This document shows, piece after piece, positions 16,473-25,562 of a DNA stretch of 64,000 nt. The translations under genes and the position numbers were made by a program. Origin of the DNA: Paenibacillus turpanensis (GTDB lineage Bacteria; Bacillota; Bacilli; Paenibacillales; YIM-B00363); contig NZ_WTLI01000003.1 in assembly GCF_011421635.1 (NCBI RefSeq), forward strand, positions 242,135-306,134, read 5' to 3'. Below the pieces are notes generated by a model, which had not been told where the DNA came from, ran no database searches, and was given only the letters and a program-made list of their open reading frames with translations. The number at the start of each line of letters is the position of its first letter. The stretch's first letter is position 1.

Positions 16473-16715
16473 ATGAAAGCAACCGGTATCGTGCGTAATG
16501 TTGATGAGTTGGGTCGGATCGTTATTCCCATTGAACTTCGCCGGACTCTGGGTATAGATATTCGTGACGGATTGGAAATTTTCGTAGACGAGCATCGCAT
16601 TATTTTGAAGAAATACATGCCAGCCTGCCTGTTCTGTGGAAATGCGGAGGACATTACTTATTTTAAAGGCAAAATGATCTGCTCCGCATGTGTCGGCGAA
16701 ATGCATACGGCATAG
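16473..16715 (+). CDS. AbrB-family transition-state regulator with Cys-rich C-terminus
   Basis: Residues 1-50 (MKATGIVRNVDELGRIVIPI, then ELRRTLGI and LEIFVDEHRIILKKY) are nearly identical to the swapped-hairpin DNA-binding domain of AbrB/Abh. The C-terminal 30 residues differ from B. subtilis AbrB: C52-x2-C55-x14-C70-x2-C73 could bind a metal ion. GGAGGTG (16460-16466) fixes the ATG at 16473, giving 80 residues. AbrB proteins repress stationary-phase and sporulation genes during growth. The promoter is not clear, but the gene has its own terminator. Confidence 0.93.
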   Translation: MKATGIVRNVDELGRIVIPIELRRTLGIDIRDGLEIFVDEHRIILKKYMPACLFCGNAEDITYFKGKMICSACVGEMHTA

Positions 16716-16727
16716 ACCAGCTTTGAG

Positions 16728-16755
16728 AATACGTCCATTGTGGCGTATTTTTTTT
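16728..16755 (+). terminator. Rho-independent terminator
   Basis: AATACG (16728-16733) pairs with CGTATT (16744-16749), extended by TCCA/TGG, with a run of T to about 16755. It closes the AbrB-type gene. Confidence 0.8.
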
Positions 16756-16827
16756 GTCTTTTCCGACACCTATGAATAAAACTGTGCAAGCATAGCATAA
16801 AGTTTTTTGTTTTGCAGGCAAACTGTA

Positions 16828-16855
16828 TTGAAAATAATACAGATTCTGCTATACT
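16828..16855 (+). promoter_or_regulatory. Extended -10 promoter of panBCD
   Basis: TTGAAA (16828-16833), a 16-base spacer and TATACT (16850-16855), with TG one base before the -10. The expected start near 16862 leaves a leader of about 245 bases before panB. Confidence 0.65.
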
Positions 16856-16861
16856 ACGTTC

Positions 16862-17080
16862 AAGGCGGTATCACGAAAGTGAACTGCACTATACATGCAA
16901 TGGACCGGCCTTTCGATTAGGATTGCGAAGTGCCGGGGATGAAGGAACTCAAACATCTTCATACTATAATAGTGTAATGTCGGATTCTGCTCTGAGCCGT
17001 AAGGACCGAGACAGAAGGATCATGCATGTCGATTCCTTATGCGCGGAACACCCTTTTGGTTCAGACCAGAGGGTTTTTTT
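16862..17080 (+). ncRNA. Structured panBCD leader with intrinsic terminator (candidate riboswitch)
   Basis: The 390-base gap before panB holds no credible gene but is full of structure. A hairpin pairs CCGGC-x-TTTCG (16905-16915) with CGAAG-x-GCCGG (16926-16936), and another pairs TTCTG...CAGAA near 16985-17016 with a bulged A. ACCCT-T-TTGGT (17050-17060) pairs with ACCAG-AGGGT (17065-17074), followed by T7, an intrinsic terminator 25 bases upstream of panB. A leader terminator ahead of a biosynthetic operon implies attenuation. The pan RNA motif is known upstream of panB in Firmicutes; whether this leader belongs to it cannot be decided by eye. Confidence 0.55.
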
Positions 17081-17105
17081 AATTTTCCGGAAAGCAGGGA
17101 ATGCC

Positions 17106-17969
17106 ATGGAATCCAGAAAACCGGTCACTACGGCCAAGCTTAGAAGCATGAAACAAAAAGGAACGCCAATCGCAATGATCACTGCGTATGATTATCCTAC
17201 CGCACAGCTAGCGGAACAGGCGGGAGCGGATGTGATCCTAGTCGGTGACTCACTCGGTAATGTTGTGCTCGGATATGATTCCACACTGCCCGTTACGATT
17301 GACGATATGATATATCATTCCCGTGCGGTGGCCCGCGGCGTTCGCAACACGTTCGTCGTTGCGGATATGCCATTTCTAACGTATCACGGAAGCTTGGACA
17401 GCACGCTTGCACAGGTCGGCCGCTTAATGCGCGAGGGCGGGTGCAAGGCGGTTAAGCTGGAAGGCGGCGAGGAAATCGCCGACACCGTAAAGGCGGTTGT
17501 CGCGGCAGGAGTGCCGGTGCTTGGACATATCGGCTTTACCCCGCAGGCTGTTCACCAGATCGGCGGGTACAAAATTCAAGGGAAAAGCACCGAGCAGGCC
17601 GATCGGATGCTGAAGGATGCGAAGGCGCTCGAAGCTGCCGGTGCGTTCGCGATTGTTTTGGAGATGGTAACGGAGGAGCTAGCCGCTCTCATTACGAAAG
17701 AGTTGTCGATCCCTACGATCGGGATTGGTGCCGGAAGAGGCTGCGATGGTCAAGTACTCGTGTTTCATGACGTCGTACAATATACGGCCGAGCCGCATCC
17801 GAAGAAATTTGTGAAAACATACGTCGATGTCGGCTCGCAGATCCGCACGGCGATATCCCAGTATGTCAGCGAGGTCAAGAGCCGCGCATTCCCGGATGAA
17901 TCGCATACCTTTGCGCTCGATGACGAAGTCGTTCAATACTTATATGGCTCCAAGAAGGGTGACGAGTAG
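17106..17969 (+). CDS. panB: 3-Methyl-2-oxobutanoate hydroxymethyltransferase
   Basis: The enzyme (287 residues from ATG 17106) makes ketopantoate from ketoisovalerate and methylene-tetrahydrofolate, the first committed step to pantothenate and coenzyme A. Family hallmarks are ITAYDYPTAQLAEQAGAD, VGDSLGNVVLGYDSTLPVT (metal-binding Asp) and VKLEGG. HIGFTPQ and IPTIGIGAGRGCDGQVLV also fit. An in-frame extension back to 16812 exists but crosses the leader terminator, and AGCAGGGA lies just ahead of 17106. The gene abuts panC. Confidence 0.96.
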   Translation: MESRKPVTTAKLRSMKQKGTPIAMITAYDYPTAQLAEQAGADVILVGDSLGNVVLGYDSTLPVTIDDMIYHSRAVARGVRNTFVVADMPFLTYHGSLDSTLAQVGRLMREGGCKAVKLEGGEEIADTVKAVVAAGVPVLGHIGFTPQAVHQIGGYKIQGKSTEQADRMLKDAKALEAAGAFAIVLEMVTEELAALITKELSIPTIGIGAGRGCDGQVLVFHDVVQYTAEPHPKKFVKTYVDVGSQIRTAISQYVSEVKSRAFPDESHTFALDDEVVQYLYGSKKGDE

Positions 17970-18866
17970 ATGAAGATCATACGTGAAATCGCGGAGCTGC
18001 GCAAATACCGAGCGGAGCAGCAAAGCGGGGGCCGGACCGTTGGCTTTGTGCCGACAATGGGCTATTTACACGACGGCCATTTAAGCTTGGTGAACCGTGC
18101 AAAGCAAGAAACCGGCTGCGTGATCATGAGCATTTTCGTCAATCCGCTGCAGTTTGGGCCGAATGAAGACTTTGAACGGTATCCGCGCAATGAGGAGCGG
18201 GATTTGGACCTTGCCCGCAGCGCGGGGGTGGACGCAGTATTTTTACCAACGGTGGAAGAAATGTATCCATCTCCCATCCGTACGAAGGTCATCGTGTCCG
18301 ATGTGACTGAGCGTCTGTGCGGGGCTTCAAGGCCGGGACATTTTGACGGCGTGGCGACGGTTGTGATGAAGCTCTTTCAGATGGTGCAGCCGGATAAGGC
18401 GTTCTTCGGCATGAAGGATGCGCAGCAGGTGGCGGTCATCTCTCAAATGGTAAATGATTTAAATCTACCTGTTGAGGTTGTGCCTTGTCCAACGCTCCGC
18501 GAGCAGGATGGATTGGCCATGAGCTCACGCAATGTGTACTTAAATGAAGAGGAGCGCGCACAGGCGGTTGTGCTGAGCCGGACGCTGGATCAGCTGGAGC
18601 TTTGGGCCCGGGAGCCTGGCATGACGGCCGAGCTGCTAGAGGGGAAGATGCGCAGCAGCATTGAAGCGATGCCGCTGGCCCGGATCGATTACGCGGAGGT
18701 TCTCTCTTTCCCTGCACTGCAGCAGATACAGGGCCCTATTGCGGCTGTGTCCGCTTCCCAAGAAAGCTTGCCGGCGGCTCAATGGATTGCCGCTTTGGCC
18801 GTTCGGTTCGGCAGCACAAGATTGATTGACAACCGCATTTTTCAAGGAGGGGTTCGGCTTGTTTAG
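17970..18866 (+). CDS. panC: Pantothenate synthetase
   Basis: The 298-residue enzyme condenses pantoate with beta-alanine using ATP. The nucleotidyl-transfer motif appears as [14 protein letters not shown] (HxGH, about residues 29-42), with [29 protein letters not shown] and [10 protein letters not shown] as further conserved segments. It starts immediately after the panB stop and overlaps panD by eight bases. The pathway order panB-panC-panD is complete here, panD supplying the beta-alanine. Confidence 0.97.
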   Translation: MKIIREIAELRKYRAEQQSGGRTVGFVPTMGYLHDGHLSLVNRAKQETGCVIMSIFVNPLQFGPNEDFERYPRNEERDLDLARSAGVDAVFLPTVEEMYPSPIRTKVIVSDVTERLCGASRPGHFDGVATVVMKLFQMVQPDKAFFGMKDAQQVAVISQMVNDLNLPVEVVPCPTLREQDGLAMSSRNVYLNEEERAQAVVLSRTLDQLELWAREPGMTAELLEGKMRSSIEAMPLARIDYAEVLSFPALQQIQGPIAAVSASQESLPAAQWIAALAVRFGSTRLIDNRIFQGGVRLV

Positions 18867-19242
18867 AACAATGATGAAATCCAAAATTCACCGCGCTACG
18901 GTAACGGAAGCGAACCTGAACTATGTTGGCAGTATTACGATCGACGAGGATATCCTGGATGCGGTTGATATTATTGCCAATGAAAAAGTGCAGATCGTCA
19001 ATAACAACAATGGAGCGCGTTTGGAAACTTATGTTATTGCCGGACCTCGCGGATCGGGAGTCATTTGTTTGAACGGCGCCGCGGCGCGTCTCGTGCATAT
19101 CGGTGACATTGTCATCATTATTGCGTACGGCATGATGACAAATGAAGAGGCGCTGAGCTTCCAGCCGAAGGTTGCGATTATGGATTCCAACAATCGTGTC
19201 ATCGACACAGTAAAGGAAGAAATTCACGGTACAGTCATATAA
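18859..19242 (+). CDS. panD: Aspartate 1-decarboxylase (proenzyme)
   Basis: The 127-residue proenzyme decarboxylates aspartate to beta-alanine. Self-cleavage between G24 and S25 in YVGSITID generates the pyruvoyl cofactor. I place the start at TTG 18859, because AAGGAGGGG is at 18843-18851 and the resulting protein begins [19 protein letters not shown] at the usual family position; a longer frame from 18826 would extend inside panC. Length equals that of the Bacillus protein. Confidence 0.96.
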   Translation: MFRTMMKSKIHRATVTEANLNYVGSITIDEDILDAVDIIANEKVQIVNNNNGARLETYVIAGPRGSGVICLNGAAARLVHIGDIVIIIAYGMMTNEEALSFQPKVAIMDSNNRVIDTVKEEIHGTVI

Positions 19243-19357
19243 AAGCTGCGAAACCCTCGTATGAAAAAACCTCCCGAAACAAAAAATGAGCATAAACCGG
19301 CGACATTGTCTGCAGCGGATGCGTCCGAAGCCAATTTAGCTGAGGAGGTGGTGCGGG

Positions 19358-20002
19358 GTGATCAAACAGCTTTTTGCCACTATGCATGACGCACTGGATC
19401 AAATCATCGAGGAATACCCGAAAGCCGACGGAGAGAAGAAGCAGGAGCTCGAGGATCAGCTTGACGTGTTGAAATCGATGAGCGACACCTTTATTGAACA
19501 GTGGTTATTATTCGAAGAGAAAATGGGGCAATTGCATCAAGGAACCCATCACGCACAGTCTGCCGCCGGTTTGAAGGAAGTTTCGGTTGAAGGTCAGGAT
19601 GGAGCCGATCATTATCAAAAAGGTCAAGGCTATTTTAAGCTGCTTATGTTTGAACAAGCGGTTAAGGAGTTTGAACAGGTAGTTGCTGGACAGCCCGAGT
19701 TTTTGCCCGCTCGATTATATTTAGCACTGGGGTATATGAAGCTTAGCGAATACGCCGAAGCCTCACGTCATCTTCAATTTATTATACCGATGTCTGAAGA
19801 CAAGCGTCTTAAGGCTGTAGCCTTTAACGCCATGGGCTGTATTCATTTTGTACAGCGGAATTTAGAGCAGGCTACCGAATATTTTGAAAATGCGCGTTCC
19901 CTCGACCCGACGTTTCAAGACCCGATCCGAAATTTAGAGCTGTGCACGCAAATGGCAGCTGGAATTCCGGAGGGGGAGCTAGGCATCGGGTTAATTCCTT
20001 AA
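19358..20002 (+). CDS. Tetratricopeptide repeat protein
   Basis: The 214-residue protein begins with a charged helical region (about 1-75, likely coiled coil) and then has TPR-type repeats: HYQKGQGYFKLLMFEQAVKEF, PARLYLALGYMKLSEYAEASRHL and AFNAMGCIHFVQRNLEQATEYF. The start is GTG at 19358 after GAGGAGGTGG. B. subtilis carries ypmA rather than a TPR gene around here. A protein-binding scaffold is likely, with no partner identifiable. A small inverted repeat overlaps its stop. Confidence 0.8.
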   Translation: MIKQLFATMHDALDQIIEEYPKADGEKKQELEDQLDVLKSMSDTFIEQWLLFEEKMGQLHQGTHHAQSAAGLKEVSVEGQDGADHYQKGQGYFKLLMFEQAVKEFEQVVAGQPEFLPARLYLALGYMKLSEYAEASRHLQFIIPMSEDKRLKAVAFNAMGCIHFVQRNLEQATEYFENARSLDPTFQDPIRNLELCTQMAAGIPEGELGIGLIP

Positions 20003-20018
20003 GGGAGGGTTCCCTTTT
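20001..20018 (+). terminator. Weak terminator-like hairpin
   Basis: AAGGGA (20001-20006) and TCCCTT (20011-20016) form a 6-bp stem followed by TTTT, just at the stop of the TPR gene. The short stem makes it a weak candidate. Confidence 0.4.
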
Positions 20019-20076
20019 GTCCCGCTCTTTTGGTATGCTAGGGAGTGGACACAACCCTGAGGAAGGAAGTAACGCG

Positions 20077-22965
20077 ATGAAATTCGCAGTACTCGATTTT
20101 GAAACGACTGGAGATCAGCCTGGGGACGAAGCGATCCAGGTTGGTCTCGTTATTATAGAGGATCGAAAAATTACGACGCAGTTCAGCTCGTACATAAAGC
20201 CAAGCATCGCGATTCCTCCTTTTATAACCGGTTTAACCGGAATAACGGAAGAGGATGTAGCGGACGCCCCTTCCTTAGAAGACGTGCTGATCGATATGGT
20301 TCCGCTGATTTCCGGCAGTACCCTTGTTGCGCACCACGCTTCTTTCGACCTGTCTTTTTTGCAGCGCTCACTTCAATCCTGCGGTTACATGCCTTTTGAC
20401 GGGAGAGTACTGGATACTGTCGATTGGCTGCGACTGTTGTACCCCACCCTAAGCAGCCTTCAGCTTTCCTTTGTCAGCAAAGCATTCGACATTACGCATG
20501 ATCGTCCTCATCAAGCTGACAGCGATGCTGAAGCGACCGCACATATTTGGCTTAAATGCTTGGAAAAGCTTGACGATCTGCCGCTGGTCACGCTGCAGCG
20601 CGTCGTTTATTTGTTTGAGGGAAGCCTTCATCCGACGACCGAGGATCTTCTTTGGTTCCTGCATACCAACTTGGAGGAACGGGAGCGGGAAGGTTTTGTT
20701 GATAACCCGAAATATCGATATTACCGTCAATTTGCCCTTTCGGGACAAGAGTGGACCGACGATGATAAAACCGAATTTACCGAAGAGCAGGAGCAGCTGT
20801 TGGAAGAAGGCTTTGACGCGTTTGCCGACCGGATCCGGGAAGCGCTTAAGGAGCGTCTGCAGTCGTTCGAGGACAGGCCTGCCCAGGATCAGATGATGGG
20901 CGAGGTTCATGCAGCGTTTGACGCAGACAAGCACCTGCTTGTTGAGGCGGGCACCGGTACCGGTAAATCGCTCGGCTATCTTGTCCCGAGCATTTACTAC
21001 AGCCTGACCACAGAGAACAAAGTGGTTGTCAGCACGCATACGATTACGCTGCAGGAGCAGCTGTTCGATCGTGATATCCCGCTGCTCCACGAGCTGTTTC
21101 CGGTTCCGTTCCGCTCTGCGCTGCTCAAAGGCCGGCATCATTACTTGTGCTTGCGTAAATTTGAGCAGCGCGTAAATACGCTTGATCCTGCCGCTTCGAA
21201 GGAAGAACGGCTGGCTGCGGCAATGATGGTCGTATGGCTCGCCGATACGCTGCGGGGCGATGATGACGAAATTCAGCTAGGCCTGCGCGGGTCGGATATT
21301 TGGTCAAGCGTCGCCAGCGATACAGATTCCTGCTTGAACCGTGCATGTCCGTGGTTTCGCAGCTGTTTTTATCACCGTGCACGACATGAGGCATCACAGG
21401 CCGATGTCGTCATTACGAACCATTCCTTGTTGTTCTCCGACATGAAGGCGGATCATCGTCTGCTTCCATCGTACCGCCACCTGATTCTCGACGAGGCCCA
21501 TCAAGTAGAGGAAGTCGCGAGCAATCACCTTGGGATGGATGTGCATTACTTCGGTCTGGTAAATCCGTTGCTGCGGATGATGCGCGACAGTAAAACGGGA
21601 CAGCTTCCGGCGCTGATTATGAAGCTTGAGAATGCAGAGCAGGAGCAGGAACGCGCCGAGGCGTGGGCCTCTTCTTTAGGGCAAATGCTCGGCAGCGTGC
21701 AAACGATTAAGGAGCAGTGGGATCTGCTTTATGAATCGCTGTATACGTTTGCCTCCAATTCTGCAGCAGCTGACTCGCTGCCTGAGGGCGGCGCGATCGT
21801 GTTCCGCTTAAAGCAAAGCGAGCCTCCAATCGGATGGGACAAAATGAAGGAAACAGAAGAGAACCTCTATACGGGGCTTTCCGATACGCTGCGTAAGCTG
21901 GAGAAGGTTCTTAATGAGCTCAAGGAATATAAAGACGAGCTTGATGTACAGAGCTACTTGACAGATTTGAACGGTACGGTTAAAGATTTATACAGAGTGC
22001 GCGATGCTACAAGGTTTTTCGTGCAAATGGCGGATAAAAACTATGTGTACTGGATGGAAATGAATCCGGCTTACAAGAGCAAATCGCTGCAGCTTTCAGC
22101 GGTGCCGATTGATGTAAGCGACTTGCTGCGCGAGCAGTTTTTCGGAACGAAGGAAAGTGTCGTGCTGACTTCGGCGACGCTGTCCATTGAAAACTCGTTC
22201 CAGTATGTATGTGAACAGCTTGGCCTGGATGCGGCGCTGGAATCCGGAAAGGCGAAAGCGGTGAAGCTGCCTTCTCCATTCCGATACCGTGAGCAGGCGC
22301 TTGTCGTCATTCCCCGCGATTTCCCAATCGTCAAGGGGCAGGCGGGAGAAGCCGAGTTTGTCAGCCGCCTCATTCCATCCTTAGCGGAAGCTGCCAAGGT
22401 AACCGGCGGCCGCATGCTGGTGCTGTTTACTTCCTATAAAATGCTGAAGCAGATTTACGAGCCGCTGAAGGAAGCGCTGCGCGGAGAAGGTATCGGCGTT
22501 CTAGGCCAGGGCCAGGAAGGGGCAGGACGCAATAAGCTTGTGCGCATGTTCCAGCAAAATTCGAAAACGGTGCTGCTTGGCACAAGCAGCTTTTGGGAAG
22601 GCGTCGATATTCCCGGGGACGCGCTTACCTGCTTAGCGATTGTGCGGCTTCCGTTCTCTCCGCCGAACCATCCGCTGGTTGAGGCACGTTCCGAATTTTT
22701 AAAGAAGCAAAATAAAAATCCGTTTATGAAGCTGTCGGTTCCGCAGGCCGTTATTAAATTTAAGCAGGGCTTCGGCCGACTGGTGCGGACAGCGAATGAT
22801 CACGGCATCGTCATCATTTATGATACGAGGGTGCTGCATACACAGTATGGAAAGCATTTTTTATACTCGCTGCCGGGTCCAAAAATTGAACATATGTCCG
22901 CCGACCAAATGATCGTGCGGATGGACCAGTGGTTGAAGGAAAAGGAACAGGTGGAGATGGTATGA
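20077..22965 (+). CDS. dinG: DinG-family helicase with N-terminal exonuclease domain
   Basis: The 962-residue protein starts with a DEDD 3'-5' exonuclease domain (residues 1-170; VLDFETTGDQPGDE and HHASFDLSFL) and continues as an XPD-like helicase. Walker A is AGTGTGKS (291-298) and the DEAH box is D472-E-A-H475. C-terminal helicase motifs include TSSFWEGVDIPGDAL and QGFGRLVRT. Four cysteines, C358, C419, C424 and C430, match the Fe-S arrangement of E. coli DinG in the last two spacings (x4, x5). GAGGAAGGAAG sets the ATG at 20077; a longer frame to 19942 would overlap the TPR gene. It overlaps rex by ATGA. Confidence 0.93.
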   Translation: MKFAVLDFETTGDQPGDEAIQVGLVIIEDRKITTQFSSYIKPSIAIPPFITGLTGITEEDVADAPSLEDVLIDMVPLISGSTLVAHHASFDLSFLQRSLQSCGYMPFDGRVLDTVDWLRLLYPTLSSLQLSFVSKAFDITHDRPHQADSDAEATAHIWLKCLEKLDDLPLVTLQRVVYLFEGSLHPTTEDLLWFLHTNLEEREREGFVDNPKYRYYRQFALSGQEWTDDDKTEFTEEQEQLLEEGFDAFADRIREALKERLQSFEDRPAQDQMMGEVHAAFDADKHLLVEAGTGTGKSLGYLVPSIYYSLTTENKVVVSTHTITLQEQLFDRDIPLLHELFPVPFRSALLKGRHHYLCLRKFEQRVNTLDPAASKEERLAAAMMVVWLADTLRGDDDEIQLGLRGSDIWSSVASDTDSCLNRACPWFRSCFYHRARHEASQADVVITNHSLLFSDMKADHRLLPSYRHLILDEAHQVEEVASNHLGMDVHYFGLVNPLLRMMRDSKTGQLPALIMKLENAEQEQERAEAWASSLGQMLGSVQTIKEQWDLLYESLYTFASNSAAADSLPEGGAIVFRLKQSEPPIGWDKMKETEENLYTGLSDTLRKLEKVLNELKEYKDELDVQSYLTDLNGTVKDLYRVRDATRFFVQMADKNYVYWMEMNPAYKSKSLQLSAVPIDVSDLLREQFFGTKESVVLTSATLSIENSFQYVCEQLGLDAALESGKAKAVKLPSPFRYREQALVVIPRDFPIVKGQAGEAEFVSRLIPSLAEAAKVTGGRMLVLFTSYKMLKQIYEPLKEALRGEGIGVLGQGQEGAGRNKLVRMFQQNSKTVLLGTSSFWEGVDIPGDALTCLAIVRLPFSPPNHPLVEARSEFLKKQNKNPFMKLSVPQAVIKFKQGFGRLVRTANDHGIVIIYDTRVLHTQYGKHFLYSLPGPKIEHMSADQMIVRMDQWLKEKEQVEMV

Positions 22966-23594
22966 AACCCCCAAAAATATCCGAAGCCGTCGTCCGCAGA
23001 CTGCCGATTTATTTGCGGTATTTAAACGAGCTGCGGCTGCGCGGCGTCCAAACGGTATCTTCTCAGGAGCTGGGACAGCGCCTTGATTTGAATCCTGCAC
23101 AAATTCGTAAGGATCTTGCTTATTTTGGTGACTTCGGCAAAAAGGGCATCGGCTACGATGTCGGTTATTTGATCGAGAAAATCCGGCAAATTTTAAAGCT
23201 CGACAAGCTGATTCACGTTGCCCTGGTCGGAGCCGGCAATTTAGGTCAGGCTCTGTGCAATTATAATGCGTACTTGAAGGATAATATGAAAATCGTCGCT
23301 GTGTTTGACGCCTCGGAAGGAAAGGTTGGCAGCTCGATTAATCAGCTGGCTGTGCAGCCGATGAATGAGCTGATCGACACGGTCAAGAGGCTTGGTGTAC
23401 GGATCGGTATCATTACCGTACCTGCGGCTGAGGCGCAAAATGTGGCGAATTTATTTGTGGAAGCAGGGGTCGAGGCGATCTTGTCCTTCGCCCCGATCAT
23501 TCTGCGTGTGCCCAACGAGCTGCGCGTGCATTACGCCGATTTTACGACAGAGTTGCAAAGCCTTGCGTTTTATTTAGAGGAGGAAGCCAAGTGA
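22962..23594 (+). CDS. rex: Redox-sensing transcriptional repressor Rex
   Basis: The 210-residue protein has an N-terminal winged helix (about residues 1-80; AVVRRLPIYLRYLNEL, then SSQELGQRLDLNPAQIRKDLAYFG) and a Rossmann domain with VALVGAGNLGQAL (about 85-97). Rex binds operator DNA unless NADH accumulates and so controls fermentation and alternative respiration genes. The ATG at 22962 overlaps the dinG stop. In B. subtilis rex lies elsewhere, next to a twin-arginine/groESL region, so the dinG-rex junction is a rearrangement relative to that species. Confidence 0.96.
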   Translation: MKPPKISEAVVRRLPIYLRYLNELRLRGVQTVSSQELGQRLDLNPAQIRKDLAYFGDFGKKGIGYDVGYLIEKIRQILKLDKLIHVALVGAGNLGQALCNYNAYLKDNMKIVAVFDASEGKVGSSINQLAVQPMNELIDTVKRLGVRIGIITVPAAEAQNVANLFVEAGVEAILSFAPIILRVPNELRVHYADFTTELQSLAFYLEEEAK

Positions 23595-24898
23595 GCAACG
23601 GGATCATGAATAAGACCTGGATTAAAAACGGTACCTTCATTACGATGGACGAATCGCGTCCAGTCATTGAAGGACATCTCGTTATGGATGGCAGCAAAAT
23701 ATCGTACATAGGCACGGAAGCCCCGGCACAAACGGAAGGCATGGAAGTCGTCGACGGACGCAATAAGCTGTATATGCCCGGTCTTGTCAATACGCATGGC
23801 CATGCTGCAATGTCTTTGCTGCGCGGCTACGCGGACGATTTGAACCTGCAGGTATGGCTGCAGGAAAAAATTTGGCCGATGGAAGGCAAAATCGATGCGC
23901 CGAAGGCTCGCGCAGGCGTCATGCTGTCCATCGTGGAAATGATCAAGAGCGGCACGACAACCTTTGTCGATATGTACGACAACATGGATGAGACCGCAAA
24001 AGCGGTCGAGGAAACGGGCGTTCGCGCCCGCCTTTGCCGCGGAGTGATCGGCTTATGTCCTCCGGATGTACAAACGGCCAAGCTGGAGGAAGCGGTCCGG
24101 TTTGCAAAGGATTGGCACGGTAAAGCAGAAGGACGCATTACAACGATGATGGCTCCTCATGCGCCTTATACTTGCCCGCCGGACTATATCGAGCGGATCG
24201 TGCAGGCGGCACATGACCTGCAGCTTCCGATTCATACCCATATGTCCGAAACGGCGAGAGAAGTTCAGGACAACGTCGATCAATACGGTGCGCGCCCGGT
24301 TGCTCACTTGGAGAAGCTTGGCGTCTTTACAAGGCCGACGCTTGTTGCGCATGGCGTTCATTTAACGGATGAGGAAATTGAAATTCTTGCCCGCCATGAT
24401 GTTCGCGTATCCCATAATCCGGGCAGCAATTTGAAGCTGGCCAGCGGGGTAGCGAGACTGATTGAGCTCACGAAAGCGGGTGTGCTTGTTTCCCTTGGAA
24501 CAGACGGGGCGGCAAGCAACAATAACCTCGATATGTTCGAGGAGGTTCGATTGGCCGCGCTTATTCATAAAGGTGTCAGCGGCGACCCTACGGCCATTCC
24601 GGCGGCGCAAGCGCTGAGGATGGGAACACTTGACGGAGCCCGGTCGATTTGGCTTGAGGACACCGGGGCGCTCAAAGAAGGATACGCTGCGGATATTATC
24701 TCGCTGAAGCTCGATCAGCCGCATTTGGCCCCGAAAACCGACTTGATTTCGCATGTCGTTTATTCCGCTGCCGGTCAAGACACCTGCGATATGTGGGTGA
24801 ATGGACGCCAGCTGCTCAAAAATCGGGTATGCCTCACCGTGGATGAAGAAAAGGTGATGGCGGAAGCCGCCCGCGCTTACGGAGAACTGCTTGCTTAG
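23591..24898 (+). CDS. mtaD: 5-Methylthioadenosine/S-adenosylhomocysteine deaminase
   Basis: The 435-residue amidohydrolase has the zinc H-x-H in NTHGHAAMSLLRG (about residues 60-72), IHTHMSETAREV, the ligand histidine in VAHGVHL, and SLGTDGAASNN with the metal-binding Asp. This set fits the MtaD/TRZ-ATZ group, which deaminates MTA, SAH and related adenosines. Substrate choice within the group cannot be settled by eye. The start is GTG at 23591, overlapping the rex stop, with AGAGGAGG just upstream. It relates to the methionine-salvage genes at 43-46 kb and 50-52 kb. Confidence 0.88.
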   Translation: MSNGIMNKTWIKNGTFITMDESRPVIEGHLVMDGSKISYIGTEAPAQTEGMEVVDGRNKLYMPGLVNTHGHAAMSLLRGYADDLNLQVWLQEKIWPMEGKIDAPKARAGVMLSIVEMIKSGTTTFVDMYDNMDETAKAVEETGVRARLCRGVIGLCPPDVQTAKLEEAVRFAKDWHGKAEGRITTMMAPHAPYTCPPDYIERIVQAAHDLQLPIHTHMSETAREVQDNVDQYGARPVAHLEKLGVFTRPTLVAHGVHLTDEEIEILARHDVRVSHNPGSNLKLASGVARLIELTKAGVLVSLGTDGAASNNNLDMFEEVRLAALIHKGVSGDPTAIPAAQALRMGTLDGARSIWLEDTGALKEGYAADIISLKLDQPHLAPKTDLISHVVYSAAGQDTCDMWVNGRQLLKNRVCLTVDEEKVMAEAARAYGELLA

Positions 24899-25424
24899 CC
24901 GCAGCGAATCCAGGCGGGGAACGCCGATCAGCTTAGGGGCCAAAATCGGCTTCGGCGCTTTATTTTTGGTCATGGTATCGATAATTTTCGTCACTTACTT
25001 CTATCGGACTGCCTCAACGCCGCAATGGCAGGACGAGAAGCAGACGATGGAGCAAACGCTTCGCGATACCCCGATCATCGAAATTACCGATATCGAACGC
25101 TTTGTCGGACAGAAGGAATTCCATATCGTGAGCGGCAAGGATGCGGCAGGTAATGCACGAATGGTTTGGATAACGGAAGGCGAGGCTCCGGTTGTGGTGG
25201 ATCCGTCCAGCGGCGTTTCGCGGGAGCGAATGCTGGAAATGGCGGAACGCGATGCGGAAAAGCATATCATACGGATTTCTCCGGCCAAATGGCATAATGA
25301 TTTGGCCTGGGAGCTGTTTTATTATCGCGAAGAAGACGGGGGCAGACGGTATTACTACGATTTTTATTCGTTTGCTTCCGGACAGTGGCTTGAAACCTAT
25401 AAGTTGAGCAAACGGCCAAATTAA
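24891..25424 (+). CDS. ypmB: YpmB-like membrane-anchored protein (DUF5590)
   Basis: The 177-residue protein has an N-terminal membrane anchor (about residues 17-40, KIGFGALFLVMVSIIFVTYFY) and an extracytoplasmic PepSY-like alpha/beta domain: IERFVGQKEFHIVSGKDAAG, then a central helix and DLAWELFYYREEDG. This matches B. subtilis YpmB in layout and neighbourhood (between dinG and asnS). The start is probably TTG at 24891, overlapping the mtaD stop by eight bases. Its role is unknown; PepSY-type domains often inhibit or tether secreted enzymes. Confidence 0.8.
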   Translation: MLSRSESRRGTPISLGAKIGFGALFLVMVSIIFVTYFYRTASTPQWQDEKQTMEQTLRDTPIIEITDIERFVGQKEFHIVSGKDAAGNARMVWITEGEAPVVVDPSSGVSRERMLEMAERDAEKHIIRISPAKWHNDLAWELFYYREEDGGRRYYYDFYSFASGQWLETYKLSKRPN

Positions 25425-25562
25425 GCTGTATACAATTGCAATATTGGATCGAAGACGCAGGCTTCCACACATTACATCCCCTAATCGGCAAATGATATGC
25501 TATACTCTGATATGTACTCAGATATATCAAAAACCGATAGATTAGAAAGGGGGACGTAAGAA

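Noticed and set aside
16812..17105. N-terminal extension of panB by 98 codons
   Set aside because: It would run through the leader hairpins and terminator; the 287-residue form from 17106 matches the usual length.
19261..19389. 42-codon frame between panD and the TPR gene
   Set aside because: No ribosome site; it overlaps the strong site and GTG start of the following TPR gene in a different frame.
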